Shown: positions 29,118 to 38,742 of the stretch, in pieces
Numbering within the stretch: position 1 is the stretch's first letter
Layout: the number at the start of each line of letters is the position of its first letter
Assembly: GCA_963210315.1 (NCBI GenBank)
Contig: OY723307.1
Span: 62,001 to 126,000, forward strand
Source of the DNA: Rhynchopus euleeides
Taxonomy: Eukaryota > Euglenozoa > Diplonemea > Diplonemida > Diplonemidae
Direction of reading: 5' to 3'
DNA length: 64,000 nucleotides
Program-made: the position numbers and the translations under genes
Notes under the pieces: generated by a model
Database searches by the model: none
Seen by the model: the letters and a program-made list of their open reading frames with translations, nothing else
What the model was told of the DNA's origin: nothing

Positions 29118-31048
29118 GATACAAAAAGTGCACCCAGGCCCATCTGAGGAGCGCTTGCGGAAAACACCTCCCCTCCCCCTCACCCAGCCGCGGCCAAATC
29201 GGCGTGTGGGTAGAAGGTGGGGGGTGTGATGGTCTTGTTGTTCGTGCGCAAACCCGCGCGTTCACAGGGATGTGCCTCAATCAGCCCCATCAAATACTCT
29301 GTGGGAGTGGGGTGCCTGCCAAAACCAAACAGCATTGAGCTGTTTTGGATGAAACCCAGTGGGGGGAAGAAATGGGTGTTTGGGTGTCCACACAGACACG
29401 TGGGAATGCCAAGTAGTTCTCGGCGAAGGTTTCGCGTTTGTGCGTCAGCCAGTTCCTTGAAGAGAGATGGGAGGGGGGGGGGGCAAACTGCCCCCCCAAA
29501 ACACCCTCGCAAGACACCCACGCGCCCGCGCACAAGAGTGATTTGAAGCGCCAGGGAGGGGCACAGCAGACAAAGAAAGAGATCGAGAGAATGCGGGGCA
29601 GAAACTAAATGCAGCCGAAAAGGGGTGCAACAACAGCTGGGCGGTTCTTCGAGCGCTGAACGCCCAACATGAAATTGGAGGCGCCGGCAGTTTCTGGGGC
29701 CCAAAAATGACTTCGAGAGACAGAGAGAAAAGAGCATTGTACGGCCAACCCCCCGGGTGCCTGCCCGCCTGGCGTGGCGCGTTGGTCACACCATCCACAC
29801 GAATAGTTTCCTGCACACTGTATTCGTGCGAAGGCATGTCAAGGTTGCACGTCGCTTCAGAGAAAGTCTTCATCCCTGAAGCCGTCCGGTCTACATTTCC
29901 GTGGCTTCGCGACGTTCATCCCCTTCGTCGCTGTGAAAATAAAACGGGGCGTGACACTTGCCTGCACACAAGTGACAGGTGTGTTGGTAGCCCTATCCAG
30001 GAGATTAGACAGAACCCCGACGGTGGCCCACATCACACGAAACGACGGTAACAAAAAGAGAGATGGAAAAGAGAGAGAGAACAGTCTCCAAACCCGCTGC
30101 TTTCTGAAGGCAGCACCGCCGCAGCATCGCAGCACCAAACAAGGGGCTGCTGAAAGTCCTGTTGACTCGCCTCTGCTCTTGACGAGCGTGATGGAATCCG
30201 AAAAAAACAGGACGATAAAAATCCGAAAATTCGTTATGCATTCTGTTGTCGGGGGGGCGGGGGGTTTTTGGGTGGAGCTGAACAAGGCCAGTCACACGCA
30301 GCTAGTTAGATAGCTATCACAGGAAGGCCCGATTTGCTCGCATTTTTGCTCCCGAATGCAGAAGGGTGGGCGACAGAGACCGTGCATGTGCCGATCATGT
30401 TTGGAAGAGTGCACGCCACGCCCACCCCCCCTGCCGGGAGGAAATAACGCACCTTCCCTGCACCAGAGAAGAGAACGGGTGGGCCATGTTCACAGTTTTG
30501 TTTTGTGATGATATTTTTTTGCATTCGCGGGCTTTGCGCGTGTTGCTGGGTTTTGCCCGTTTCCTTCCTGCGATCGGGTCTTCCGCACCCCCCACACCCC
30601 CGCACTGCAAGGTGTGTGAGTTCCAGCCCGCCGGATCTGTTTCTGCCGAAGGGGGGGATACCCGAAAATATTCCGTGATTTTCGGTACCCTCACCCCCCA
30701 GACAGAAAGCTCTGCCGGTTGGGTTGAATATTCCGGAACAGTGTTGCCTGCCCCTGTTGCTGTTGTTTGGAGGGGATCGAGAGACGGGCAGAGGGTGGTG
30801 GGGGAGGGGGGGAGCAACTGAATCACGAAATACAATCTCGAAGAAACAAGCAAACCGCAACAAACAAAACCCCCGACTGCCACCACATGTACCCCATCCC
30901 ACACTCCCCCCTGTGCCCACACATTTGTGGAGGGAGACGAGAGAAGAGAAGCGAGACATTGACATCCCAGGGGAGGTGGGAGTGAGGTGGCAGTCGTGTG
31001 GGGGTCGGGAGGTGCTGTGTGCTGTGAAGTACTATACTGTACTGTAGG
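29118..31048. other. Non-coding intergenic DNA
   Basis: No gene supported. A block at 29600-29670 (ACTAAATGCAGCC ... CAACAACAGCTGGGC) resembles one at 49286-49355 (ACTAAATGCAACTG ... CAACAGCAGTTTGGC), so an old dispersed repeat is likely. Confidence 0.4.
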
Positions 31049-31415
31049 TACCTGGGACCCCCCGTGTTTAAGTCCCCCCCCTGGAGGCGATTTTCGGCCG
31101 GGGGGGACTTAAACACGGGGGGGGCGGACCTAAACACAGGGGGGGCTTAAACACGGGGGTGGCACAGTGGAGACCAAGAAGACCTCTTCCTCTGCTGTCG
31201 TAGGGGGGTAATTCCGGTCCGGATGGACTTTTGGCACCCCACTTTCGACTCTGACAGCACCTGGAGGGCCTAGGGGCCACCTGATGACCCTCCAGACCAG
31301 CCCACCCCCGTGTTTAGGTCCCCCTGTGTTTAAGTCCCCCCCCTGCCAGACCCCCAGGGGGGGACTTAAACACGGGGGTAAGGGGGGGGGACTTATACAC
31401 GGGGGGTCCCAGGTA
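31049..31415. mobile_element. 367-bp MITE, copy 2
   Basis: Same length and nearly the same sequence as 14744-15110, same orientation, bounded by TA on both sides. The near identity indicates recent activity or recent copying. Confidence 0.9.
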
Positions 31416-33257
31416 CAAAGAAAACAAAGTAGAGTACCGGGGGGAGACGTGTGGGGGTGGGTGGGGGGGGGGGGGGGGTCGGAAGCCCGGTTGGAACAGT
31501 CTACATTTTAAAGCGTCTTTGCAGAGTCCAGAGAGACGCGGTAGATTGGGGGTGAAATGGTGTAGAGGGCGAATGCCCTGTCCGCCTGCCCGGGTTTTGG
31601 CGCACAAAAGTATCTGTGCTCCCCCCCCGCTGGGTCGTGACAGCAAAACGAGACAACAAACCAATTATGGGGTGGGGAGTAGGGCAAGAAGGTAAGGTAA
31701 GGAAGGGCGCCACTGGTAGTGAGCTCCTTCGAGACGCGAGTTCACTGTGCGTGGGTTGTCGGGGGGAGGGGGGTGCATGTATGTGTGTGTGCCTTGGGTG
31801 CTGTGGCAGCGGGGCAGCAGATTGGGTGGCAGGGCGGCGCCCAATGGGACCACACACGCAGTCACCACCACCACCATGTGGGTTAGTGGTTGTCTGGGCT
31901 TGTCCGGCCACGATCTGACACCCAATCTGCACCTGCACACAAAAATCCCCTCCCGTCCCCACACCACAAAAGCACAGCACAGCTGTTCCTGCTTCTTCGA
32001 CACAAATGCATTGCCCAAAACGACACCTTGCCCTCCCACAGTGATAACACTCGCCAGGCCCGCGGTGTTCTTCAATCCCTTCCTGCGGGCAAGCCGAAGC
32101 CCCGAAAACACACGGCGACAGATCAAGCTGATCTCCATTTAAAATCTCCAACAGTTTGTCTGCGCCGAACTCGATACATACACACAAGTTGCCGCACCCC
32201 ACTACCCCCTGTCTCCCCTACCCCTCCCACCCCTATGAAGGGTCAGGAGGAGGTGTACATGGGTGGAGTGTGGGGGGGGGAGGGGGTGGGTGGGTGCGTT
32301 TAGAGCGCACGGTTCAATTTGCATAGGCACGGCACGCCCTTCTGTTCCGCTGCCACACCACAGCAAATGAAAAAGAGAAGAGAGACAAAAAAAATGAAAT
32401 TTTCCCTGAAGAAGTGGTGTGTATGTGCGAGAAAAGAAAATAGAAGGCTGGATTTTTTTTTGTTACTTTTTGGTATAGCTTACTTCTTGCCCGCTGCAGT
32501 CTGCGGGGGGCGCACAGGGTGGGGTGGGGGTGGGGAGGCAGTAAAACCCCCAATAAAGGCGGTGTGGTGCGTCCCTCTAGTGCATTCCAGACTAGAGCGC
32601 GTCACCTAACTCGCCTCAGGATGGGAACGGGCAGTGTGGAGGTGTGGATGCACCACTGAGGGCAGGGCCGGCAAGCAAACCCATCGGGCGCCACACAGAC
32701 TTCCCCCTCCCCCCCGTCGAGACCCAACAGACCCGACCCACCAGGAGCAAGTCGGTTCAATAAACCCCTTCAAAAGCTGGCTGGCCATTGGGGGTCACAA
32801 TTCCTTGGTTCCTTCTTCGTTTTTCTGTTTGGACGACATGCTGCGCTGGTGGGACCGGGAGGGGGTGTGGGGTGTGGGGGGGATGAGGGAGTAAAAGCCT
32901 TAAAAGATCTCGAGACAAGAGAATGGGGTGGAGGGGGTGTGTGTGTGTAGGGAGACATAAGAACAGGCATCGGAATATAACTCGGGGGAACAAAGGGAGA
33001 GTGGGGGGGGGGGGGGTTTCAATATATATCAGAGAGAGCCTGTTCATTAGCGGCTGCAGATAGCAAAGAGGGGCTTCGTCCCCCAACAAGAATAAAGGGG
33101 GGGTTTTGGAGGGGGGGGGGGGGGGCAAAAGAACCTGCAGCTTGCATCAAGAATGCAAGGATCCTCAAGGGTCACGGGGTGGGTGGTGGGCCACGGGTGG
33201 GGGTTTTTGCAATTCTGTACGGCGGCCGGGGAGGGGAGGAGAGGGTTTTGAGTATTT
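31416..33257. other. Non-coding intergenic DNA
   Basis: G-runs (31467-31478, 33108-33125) and short frames without domains. No gene supported. Confidence 0.45.
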
Positions 33258-33512
33258 TTTTGAACGATTTGAACGATTTTTGGCCGTGCTCGTAGCATTC
33301 CCCGTTGAGGGGGTCGCTATTTCGTGTTCTCCTGGCCGCACGGAGGCATTGCCTTACGTCGCCTCTTCCTCTTTTCCTTTGGTGGTGTGTTGGTCTGGCA
33401 CAGAGGGCGGGACCGTGCTGATATGCACAGTGACGACTCTCCCTTTTGTTTTGTGCCCGCCTCCACCGAGATTCGGCTGATGCCTCTCAGACTGGGGGCG
33501 GGCGGTCGCCGA
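33258..33512 (+). repeat. 255-bp dispersed repeat, copy 1
   Basis: This segment, from GAACGATTTTTGGCCGTGCT to GGGCGGTCGCCGA, is repeated almost without change in inverted orientation at about 54059-54312. It contains a conserved open frame of about 60 codons (MFSWPHGGIALRR...) present in both copies, but the flanks differ at once and no domain is recognisable. The leading TTGAACGATTT...GGCCGTG motif also appears in diverged form at 33964 and 27620. Confidence 0.7.
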
Positions 33513-34396
33513 CGCTGACGCGCCTGGCGGCCTGTGGAAAGTGACGTGGGGCTGGGATGGGGGGGGGGGGGGTGCTGGGAGGTCGGGCCGAAGCCCTTGT
33601 TCTCTGATGATGTTATTTGGTTCACGCGTTCAGGTAGTCCTTCTCGCCGTGCTCCTTTACCCCTGCCTCGGCCAGGTAGCGCAGCGCCTCCTTGCAGTTG
33701 TGCAACAGCAGGTTGTGCACGTTTGTGGCTGTGAGGTGGTGTCGGGCCGACGCTGTCGCGTCGGCCCGCCTTTTTTGGGGGAATTTTCGGGATTCTCTTC
33801 GGGGGGCACCTCCCAAGACAAGGAGGGCCTTCCCCTTGCCGAGCGCGAAAAGTGCCACCGCCGCCCAACCCCGTCCGGAACCCCCCGCCTTGGCAACCTT
33901 GGAACCAGTGGTCAGAAATGCATCTCAGAGCTGCACTCGCCTGTGTGGCGAAGGGGAACTCCTTTGAACGATTACGATACTTATTTTGGCCGTGTTTTGC
34001 TCTTTGCGGCCCCCTGAGAGAGAGGGAGCCGCTGTGTCGGGGTTCTTCTGGTCCTGTTGGCGCAGCCCGGTCAGAGTCTTCTAACTTCCGACAGAGCAAG
34101 CGGAACAAAGTTGCGATGCATACACACCCAGGCCTGAGGGCTGGTCAACACTTGACGCCACGAACATCACGAATCTTGCATTCTGTCGAAGATCCGTAAC
34201 AAGCGCCCTGAATGCAACCGAGCACACCCTTGATACATTGGCGAGGCCTGTGAAGCCTGTGGTGCGGCGCAACCTCCGTTGCGGCCCAGGCTGCCTCACA
34301 CAGACTCGCGGCAGAGGGGGTGGGGTGGGGTGGGGTGGTGGCGGGGATCGTGGTGGCTGTGGTAGAGAAAAGCTATCGCAAATCGCGAAGAAAAAG
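33513..34396. other. Non-coding intergenic DNA
   Basis: Contains a strong stem GTCGGGCCGACGCTGTCGCGTCGGCCCGCCTTTTTT-like hairpin near 33747-33777 followed by T, and a diverged copy of the TTGAACGATT motif at 33964. In a bacterium the hairpin would read as a terminator; here its meaning is unclear. Confidence 0.4.
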
Positions 34397-34900
34397 ATAA
34401 TGGGGTGTTGGAGGGTCTGTTCCAAAACAGGAAATCACAAAAAAAACAAAAAAATCACCTTTTTTCACCTTTTTTCGTCAGCTGATTGAGGGTGTGATAT
34501 GAGGGTTCTATCCAACAAGGATATCAAGGCGGCACTTTCAAAGTCCTGCCAAGGACAGCGCCACGTGGGTGTGTGCTTCTGATATATGTTATGTCATCAT
34601 GTGAACCCTCCCCAGCGTGTGCCAACATCCCTGACACGCTCACGAAAAGCATGACACGGAGAAAACAGGTGCCGAAACAACCTGCCGAGCACACGGGTGG
34701 TGCCACGTTGATCCACGCAGCGATCTCCCATGACAGGAAGCCTTGTCGCCACGGCAGAGTCGCCGCAGACTGTGGGAGAGGTGTCGCCAGTCACCTTGAG
34801 GTTGCAGTGTGTCATCAGGCTAAGACCCGTGCCCTCTTCACCTCCCCTGTTAGGTTGCTCACCTTTTTTCACCTTTTTTCACCTTTTTTCGTTTGCTACA

Positions 34901-35025
34901 CGGTGGACTCCAGCGGCCCTAGCGGGAGTCTGGGAGCGGGAGTCTGAGCGGGTGTCAAAGACTCCCGCTAGCGGGAGTCTATACTCCCGCTAGGGGGAGT
35001 CTGACTCCCCCTAGCGGGAGTCTTT
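34901..35025. repeat. Left subterminal palindrome array
   Basis: Six or more copies of GACTCCC(G/C)CTAG(C/G)GGGAGTC, each a self-complementary unit, lie just inside CACGGTGGACTCC. Matching arrays lie at 36386-36440 and 37145-37230 in inverted arrangement. Such arrays are typical transposase-binding subterminal repeats. Confidence 0.8.
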
Positions 35026-35213
35026 TCACCTATTTTCATCCATTTTTCCCATGATATAGTTACAGTCTACTGGCGTGGGGGGTAAAATCATGGTGGAAGA
35101 GGCATGGGGAGGGGCTTGTTTTGCTTCTGTCAGTTTCCCCGGACTCTGGACTACCTACCTATCCTCCTGGTAGCGGCTGCACCTGCGGAGGTGAGCGGTT
35201 AGAATTTGAGGTG

Positions 35214-36369
35214 TCAAAGTGCGGCCATCGCCTGTCGTAGTTGTGTTACACCTTGGGCAAGACAAGCCATCCTGCAGGCCTCATCTTCTTCGTCAGAACT
35301 GTCATCCCCCTCCTGCTGTGCGCGTTGGTCAAGCGTGCTCAAAGTCGCCTCGGATGACACGAATGGTGTGAAAGTCGCCCCCAGCGGGATTGGCATTTTG
35401 CACAAGCAGAGCGATAATTTGCGGTGTCCTTCGGGGAACCGGGACAGGAAGTAGGGCGCGCTGATGGGTTCAACGAAGTCCTGTGTGTTGCAGTGCACAA
35501 ACCCCTTCTGCAGCTGTGTCAACTGTGTGCAAAGAACATACACAGCCAATCTATGAGCGTGTCGGGTGTGCAGACACGGACACAGAATGACTTCTCTATA
35601 CCCGAGGATCCCGTCCTGCGACAGGTGCGCAACCTTCCAAGGCATGCCCGATGCGCGCCGCTTCTCTTCTGCCATCGCAAGATCTCTCTCGTAAGTTGCG
35701 GAGCTGGCGATTGTAACGGCATCTTTCTTGCGATGTCCGTTCTCTGCTTCTTCAAATTCGTCGTTGTTCTGCAGAGGCACTGCATCTTCTGGAGCCCACC
35801 AATGATGGAGACTGTGTACGTAGGCATTGCGCGTTGATCCCTTTTCGGCATGCTCCATCAACCAGTGAAATATATGCCCTGAGATCCGAGCACGCAAGAA
35901 GGGAATCCGGGCTGACTCATCCTTGCATCCCCAGAAGTGCCAGGGGATGTCTGCATACCGGAAATGCATGAGGTCTGCAAGGGAGACAAAGAGGTAGCGG
36001 AACAAGCCCTTGTAGGTGTGTCCTGTGACAGGCAAGCACGACCTTCCGGAACTGAGCACCTGTCCCATTCTGCGACACAGGTGGAAGCGTCCAATGCAAC
36101 ACTCACAGCATAGAGGCCAAGTGTTTCTCGTAGTATTTTGTTGTCTCATCCAGTACCCTGATCAGCCGCATGGCGAGCCCCTTGCAGTCATGGAGTGCTG
36201 GGGTGACGTAGCGGGCATTGGGAAGCACACCTGCCAAGAGGGAGGGGTAGCCAGCCTCTTTTATCTCAGAGAGAGTCAGGTGCGGGTATCGATGCACCTG
36301 TTGATACCAGCGTTCTTCTGGGATGTCGCACAGTGAGCATCGGTGCCCTCGCCCCCCGCATCGCCTCAT
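35214..36369 (-). CDS. Transposon-borne unknown protein, two exons
   Basis: Exon 1 is 36107-36369 (MRRCGGRGHRCSLC...) and exon 2 is 35214-36069. A GTGAGT donor and GCAG acceptor define a very short 37-nt intron (36070-36106); joining restores frame and gives 372 aa. The N-terminus has closely spaced Cys/His (C-GG-RGH-RC-SLC) that could bind zinc. VTPALHDCKGLAMRLI and, in exon 2, GHIFHWLMEHAEKG then NNDEFEEAENGHRKK recall, from memory only, an uncharacterised family carried by DNA transposons in aquatic invertebrates (LHD-KG and YFH-L--HA motifs). The C-terminus is acidic (DDSSDEEDEA). Location between TIRs on the minus strand suggests a transposition protein, but no DDE triad can be assigned. 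The short intron is the weakest part of the model. Confidence 0.55.
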
Positions 36370-36386
36370 TGTTGCCCACTGCTGAT

Positions 36387-36483
36387 CTATACTCCCGCTA
36401 GCGGGAGTTGGACTCCCCCTAGTTGAGACTCCCGAAAAGGGTTAAACCCGGTAGTGGTACCCTACCCCCGCTGGAGTCCACCG
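36387..36483. repeat. Internal copy of the element's right end
   Basis: This ~97-bp segment (palindromes, then ACTCCCGAAAAGGGTTA and CCCCCGCTGGAGTCCACCGTG) is repeated in the same orientation at 37187-37266. The block between (36484-37186) carries the H2B-like frame, so the element has two right ends, as if a partial duplication or a second insertion had occurred. Confidence 0.85.
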
Positions 36484-36634
36484 TGCAAGGCCGGATCAGC
36501 CCACGGGTGGGTTTGAGGAAGAAATCTGGGGGGGCAAATTTTGCTGCGACTTCCGGTTTCACCCGGCCGAACTCCAGCATCTATCCAGACCCACGGTGCC
36601 AAGCCGTTCGCCCGTGTCGCGATCATTCGCGGCT

Positions 36635-37015
36635 TCAGGCTGCCCCCGACGACACGTTTGTATCCTGCACCTTGCCATACTTCGCCTCCACCTTGTATAT
36701 GACGGAGAGCGCCCTCCTTCCGCATCGTTGCGACTTCCCTGACAGCGAACTTATCCATGTCAGGGAAGACATGGCGATGATTGCGTTGGCCACCTGGGTG
36801 CTGTGCTTGTGGAGCTCCTTGCTCAACACCGTTGCTAGGAGCCTTCTAATGGATCCCAGTGTCAGCACACTGCCCCCTTTTTTAACAGGGAAGGCCGTGC
36901 AAAAATCATGCACAATGTTCGTCGCCTCCGCAGCCTCGGGACTCTCTGCGCTCTTCTTCTTCTTAATCGACTTTGCCGCCGGCTTCGCTGCCGGCTTCGT
37001 TGTCGTCTTCCCCAT
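36635..37015 (-). CDS. Histone H2B-like protein, rearranged
   Basis: A 126-aa frame. The N-terminal 30 residues are a typical core-histone tail (MGKTTTKPAAKPAAK, then IKKKK). Residues about 46-82 (SVLTLGSIRRLLATVLSKELHKHSTQVAN) align well with the end of H2B: loop 2, helix 3 and the start of helix C, including the L-x2-EL-x-KH pattern. Helix 1 and much of helix 2 are missing at their usual place. A YKVEAKYGKVQDTN stretch resembling H2B's YKVLKQVHPDTG lies near the C-terminus instead, after a break. So this is a scrambled or decayed H2B, or a divergent H2B-like protein. It sits inside the transposon between duplicated right ends. Probably captured host sequence; function doubtful. Confidence 0.45.
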   Translation of the reverse strand: MGKTTTKPAAKPAAKSIKKKKSAESPEAAEATNIVHDFCTAFPVKKGGSVLTLGSIRRLLATVLSKELHKHSTQVANAIIAMSSLTWISSLSGKSQRCGRRALSVIYKVEAKYGKVQDTNVSSGAA

Positions 37016-37186
37016 TTTTGTGAATCAGGTCTGCGAGCTGGGATGGGTGGAAACGTCCGTTTCGTTTGGTGTGGCTGTACTTCAGTGACGAGTGCCACAT
37101 TGCATAGGTATCATGGGAAAAATGAGTGAAAATAGGTGAAAAGACTCCCGCTAGGGGGAGTCAGACTCCCGCTAGCGGGAGTCTAT

Positions 37187-37266
37187 ACTCCCGCTAGCGG
37201 GAGTTGGACTCCCCCTAGTTGAGACTCCCGAAAAGGGTTACCCTACCCCCGCTGGAGTCCACCGTG
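37187..37266. repeat. Right-end palindrome array of the 4-kb element
   Basis: Second, outer copy of the right-end sequence ending GCTGGAGTCCACCGTG at 37266, directly abutting the nested transposon. It is the complement of the left end at 34900-34915. Confidence 0.85.
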
Positions 37267-38295
37267 TATGTTGGATTAGCGGATCCGCATCGTACAGAAC
37301 GTCTACGAAAGACGACGCACGAGAACTGATACGCTATATATATACCTTTTTTCACTCAATTTAAAAAGCTCTTTTATAAGGGGCTCCGTGATTTTTGGGC
37401 CTTGTCCTGATATCTCGTCGCTTAGACCTTTCCCCGACGCGGCATCCCCTCCCCCTTTGCCGGAGAACACCCCACCTCCCTTTCGTCTTGTCACTGACCC
37501 GGGTACACAGACAGCCGGCGGGCTCGGCAAATCAGCAAAGGTGCTTTCATCAAAGCGCACTGCCCAGTCATCGCAGTCTGAACCTGGATTCACCTTCCTG
37601 CCCCCTCATGTCCCATCTGCCGCAAAGAGAGAGGCGGATGCCCCTGGCGCGCCCGACATCCCGCCACCGGGAAAAACACCTGCAACTTGCGCAACGGTTA
37701 GCGCCTTGGACGTCCGGCCTTTCCCAGGCTTACTTCCCCTACCCCTCTGCAAGGGTACTCATTGCCCCTCGTTCCTCTCACCCCGCCCCCAGGGCGCCCC
37801 TGTTGTACAACCAAAGGCCGCTGGGCCATCTGACTCAAAACCTCCAGCAGTGGCTACCGGCTTCCTGTTTGATGCGCCAAGCCGGCCGACAAATAACAGT
37901 AAAGTCAAGGCATGGAGGTGGTTACTTCCCCCTTGCGCGATTGATCCCATTCCCCACAAGGTTCGTCTGTCGAAGATCCATCGGCAGAAACGTTTCCGAG
38001 CCCGGGCTTTTCCTTTTGACCCCCCCCGCCAGATCAGGCGTTCATCAGACTTCCTTCCCAGTAAGTGGAAGGTCCCGCGCTATTTTCAACGCGCGGCCGA
38101 GGTATCACCCTCCGAGCTTCATTCGGTGGAGCCTCCGACCTTCAGTGTTCACGTGCCTTTCCCTATTTTAACAAAAGAAAGGAGCAGATCGCGCCCGTGT
38201 GGTGTGACTTAGTAAAAGACTTGGATAGCGTATCAGTTCTCGTGCGTCGTCTTTCGTAGATGTTCTGTACGATGCGGATCCGCTAATCCAACATA
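37267..38295. mobile_element. 1.03-kb transposon with 71-bp TIRs, nested
   Basis: TIRs at 37267-37337 and 38225-38295 are 71 bp with one mismatch; outermost bases TATGTTGGATTAGCGG and its complement. Removing it and one TA rejoins CCACCGTG-TA-GCAAACG, the exact complement of the left end of the host 4-kb element (CGTTTGC-TA-CACGG). That proves insertion at TA and fixes the order of events. One open frame inside (37388-38212) is described separately. Confidence 0.93.
37388..38212 (+). CDS. Unknown ORF in the 71-bp-TIR element
   Basis: A 274-codon frame filling the space between the TIRs. The product is Pro-rich in the first half and basic in the second (KIHRQKRFRARAF, QIRRSSDF). A second frame (37395-38171) is open over nearly the same stretch, so openness alone is weak evidence. 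I see no catalytic motif of a transposase, no zinc finger and no HTH. It may be a real cargo gene or chance in a GC-rich insert. Confidence 0.3.
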   Translation: MIFGPCPDISSLRPFPDAASPPPLPENTPPPFRLVTDPGTQTAGGLGKSAKVLSSKRTAQSSQSEPGFTFLPPHVPSAAKREADAPGAPDIPPPGKTPATCATVSALDVRPFPGLLPLPLCKGTHCPSFLSPRPQGAPVVQPKAAGPSDSKPPAVATGFLFDAPSRPTNNSKVKAWRWLLPPCAIDPIPHKVRLSKIHRQKRFRARAFPFDPPRQIRRSSDFLPSKWKVPRYFQRAAEVSPSELHSVEPPTFSVHVPFPILTKERSRSRPCGVT

Positions 38296-38681
38296 GCAAA
38301 CGATTTTTGGTGATTTTCGGTGATTTTTTGCGATTTTTTGCGAATTTCCCTGAACATAGGAGATGGAACAGACCCGCCAACACCCCAGATAATGCGACAC
38401 ACACGCAAAAAGAAAAAAATGTTCTCTTCTTTTTCTCTTGTTCCTGCTGTGTTGCCCCCGTCCTCTGAAAGGTGTTTTCCAATTCAACCACTTCAACCTG
38501 TCTCCCTCCTCAGCGCCCCTCCCCACCCACACACGCCTCCTTCGCTTCGCAAAAAAGGCTCAGAAACCGATTTAAGCTGAAAAGGGCTAAAGCAGCAGCA
38601 AGCCTCACACACCGCTGGGCGCAAAACAGACGCGAAGCACACACAATCCCCAATCCCCCACCCCCAATTGAAAAAGGGATG

Positions 38682-38742
38682 AAAATACTACGAGAAACAC
38701 TTGGCCTCTATGCTGTGAGTGTTGCATTGGACGCTTCCACCT
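38682..38742 (+). pseudogene. 61-bp fragment of the transposon gene
   Basis: Identical to the exon 1 end and intron start of the two-exon transposon gene (complement of 36079-36139), including the GTGAGT donor. Because intron sequence is retained, it was copied as DNA. It lies 290 bp outside the right end of the 4-kb element. Confidence 0.8.

Larger units (their letters stand above)
34397..38393. mobile_element. 4-kb TIR transposon with palindromic ends
   Basis: The outer ends share TGGGGTGTTGG-GGGTCTGTTCCA (34401-34424) with its inverse (38364-38388). Next come TCACC/TTTTTTCGTTTGCTA motifs (left 34859-34899; right 38296-38335, inverted). Then CACGGTGGACTCCAGC (left 34900-34915) pairs with its complement ending at 37266. 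Further in are arrays of CTAGCGGGAGTC palindromes, then TTTTCACCTATTTTCA with CCCATGATA (35028-35056) against its inverse at 37107-37143. The right end is split by a second transposon (37267-38295) exactly at a TA. A ~390-bp insertion between duplicated TTTTTTCACC repeats interrupts the left end (about 34478-34860). Cargo: an unknown two-exon gene and an H2B-like frame. Confidence 0.75.

Noticed and set aside
33747..33777. Rho-independent terminator-like hairpin
   Set aside because: A strong stem followed by T is present, but the genome is eukaryotic and no gene ends here.
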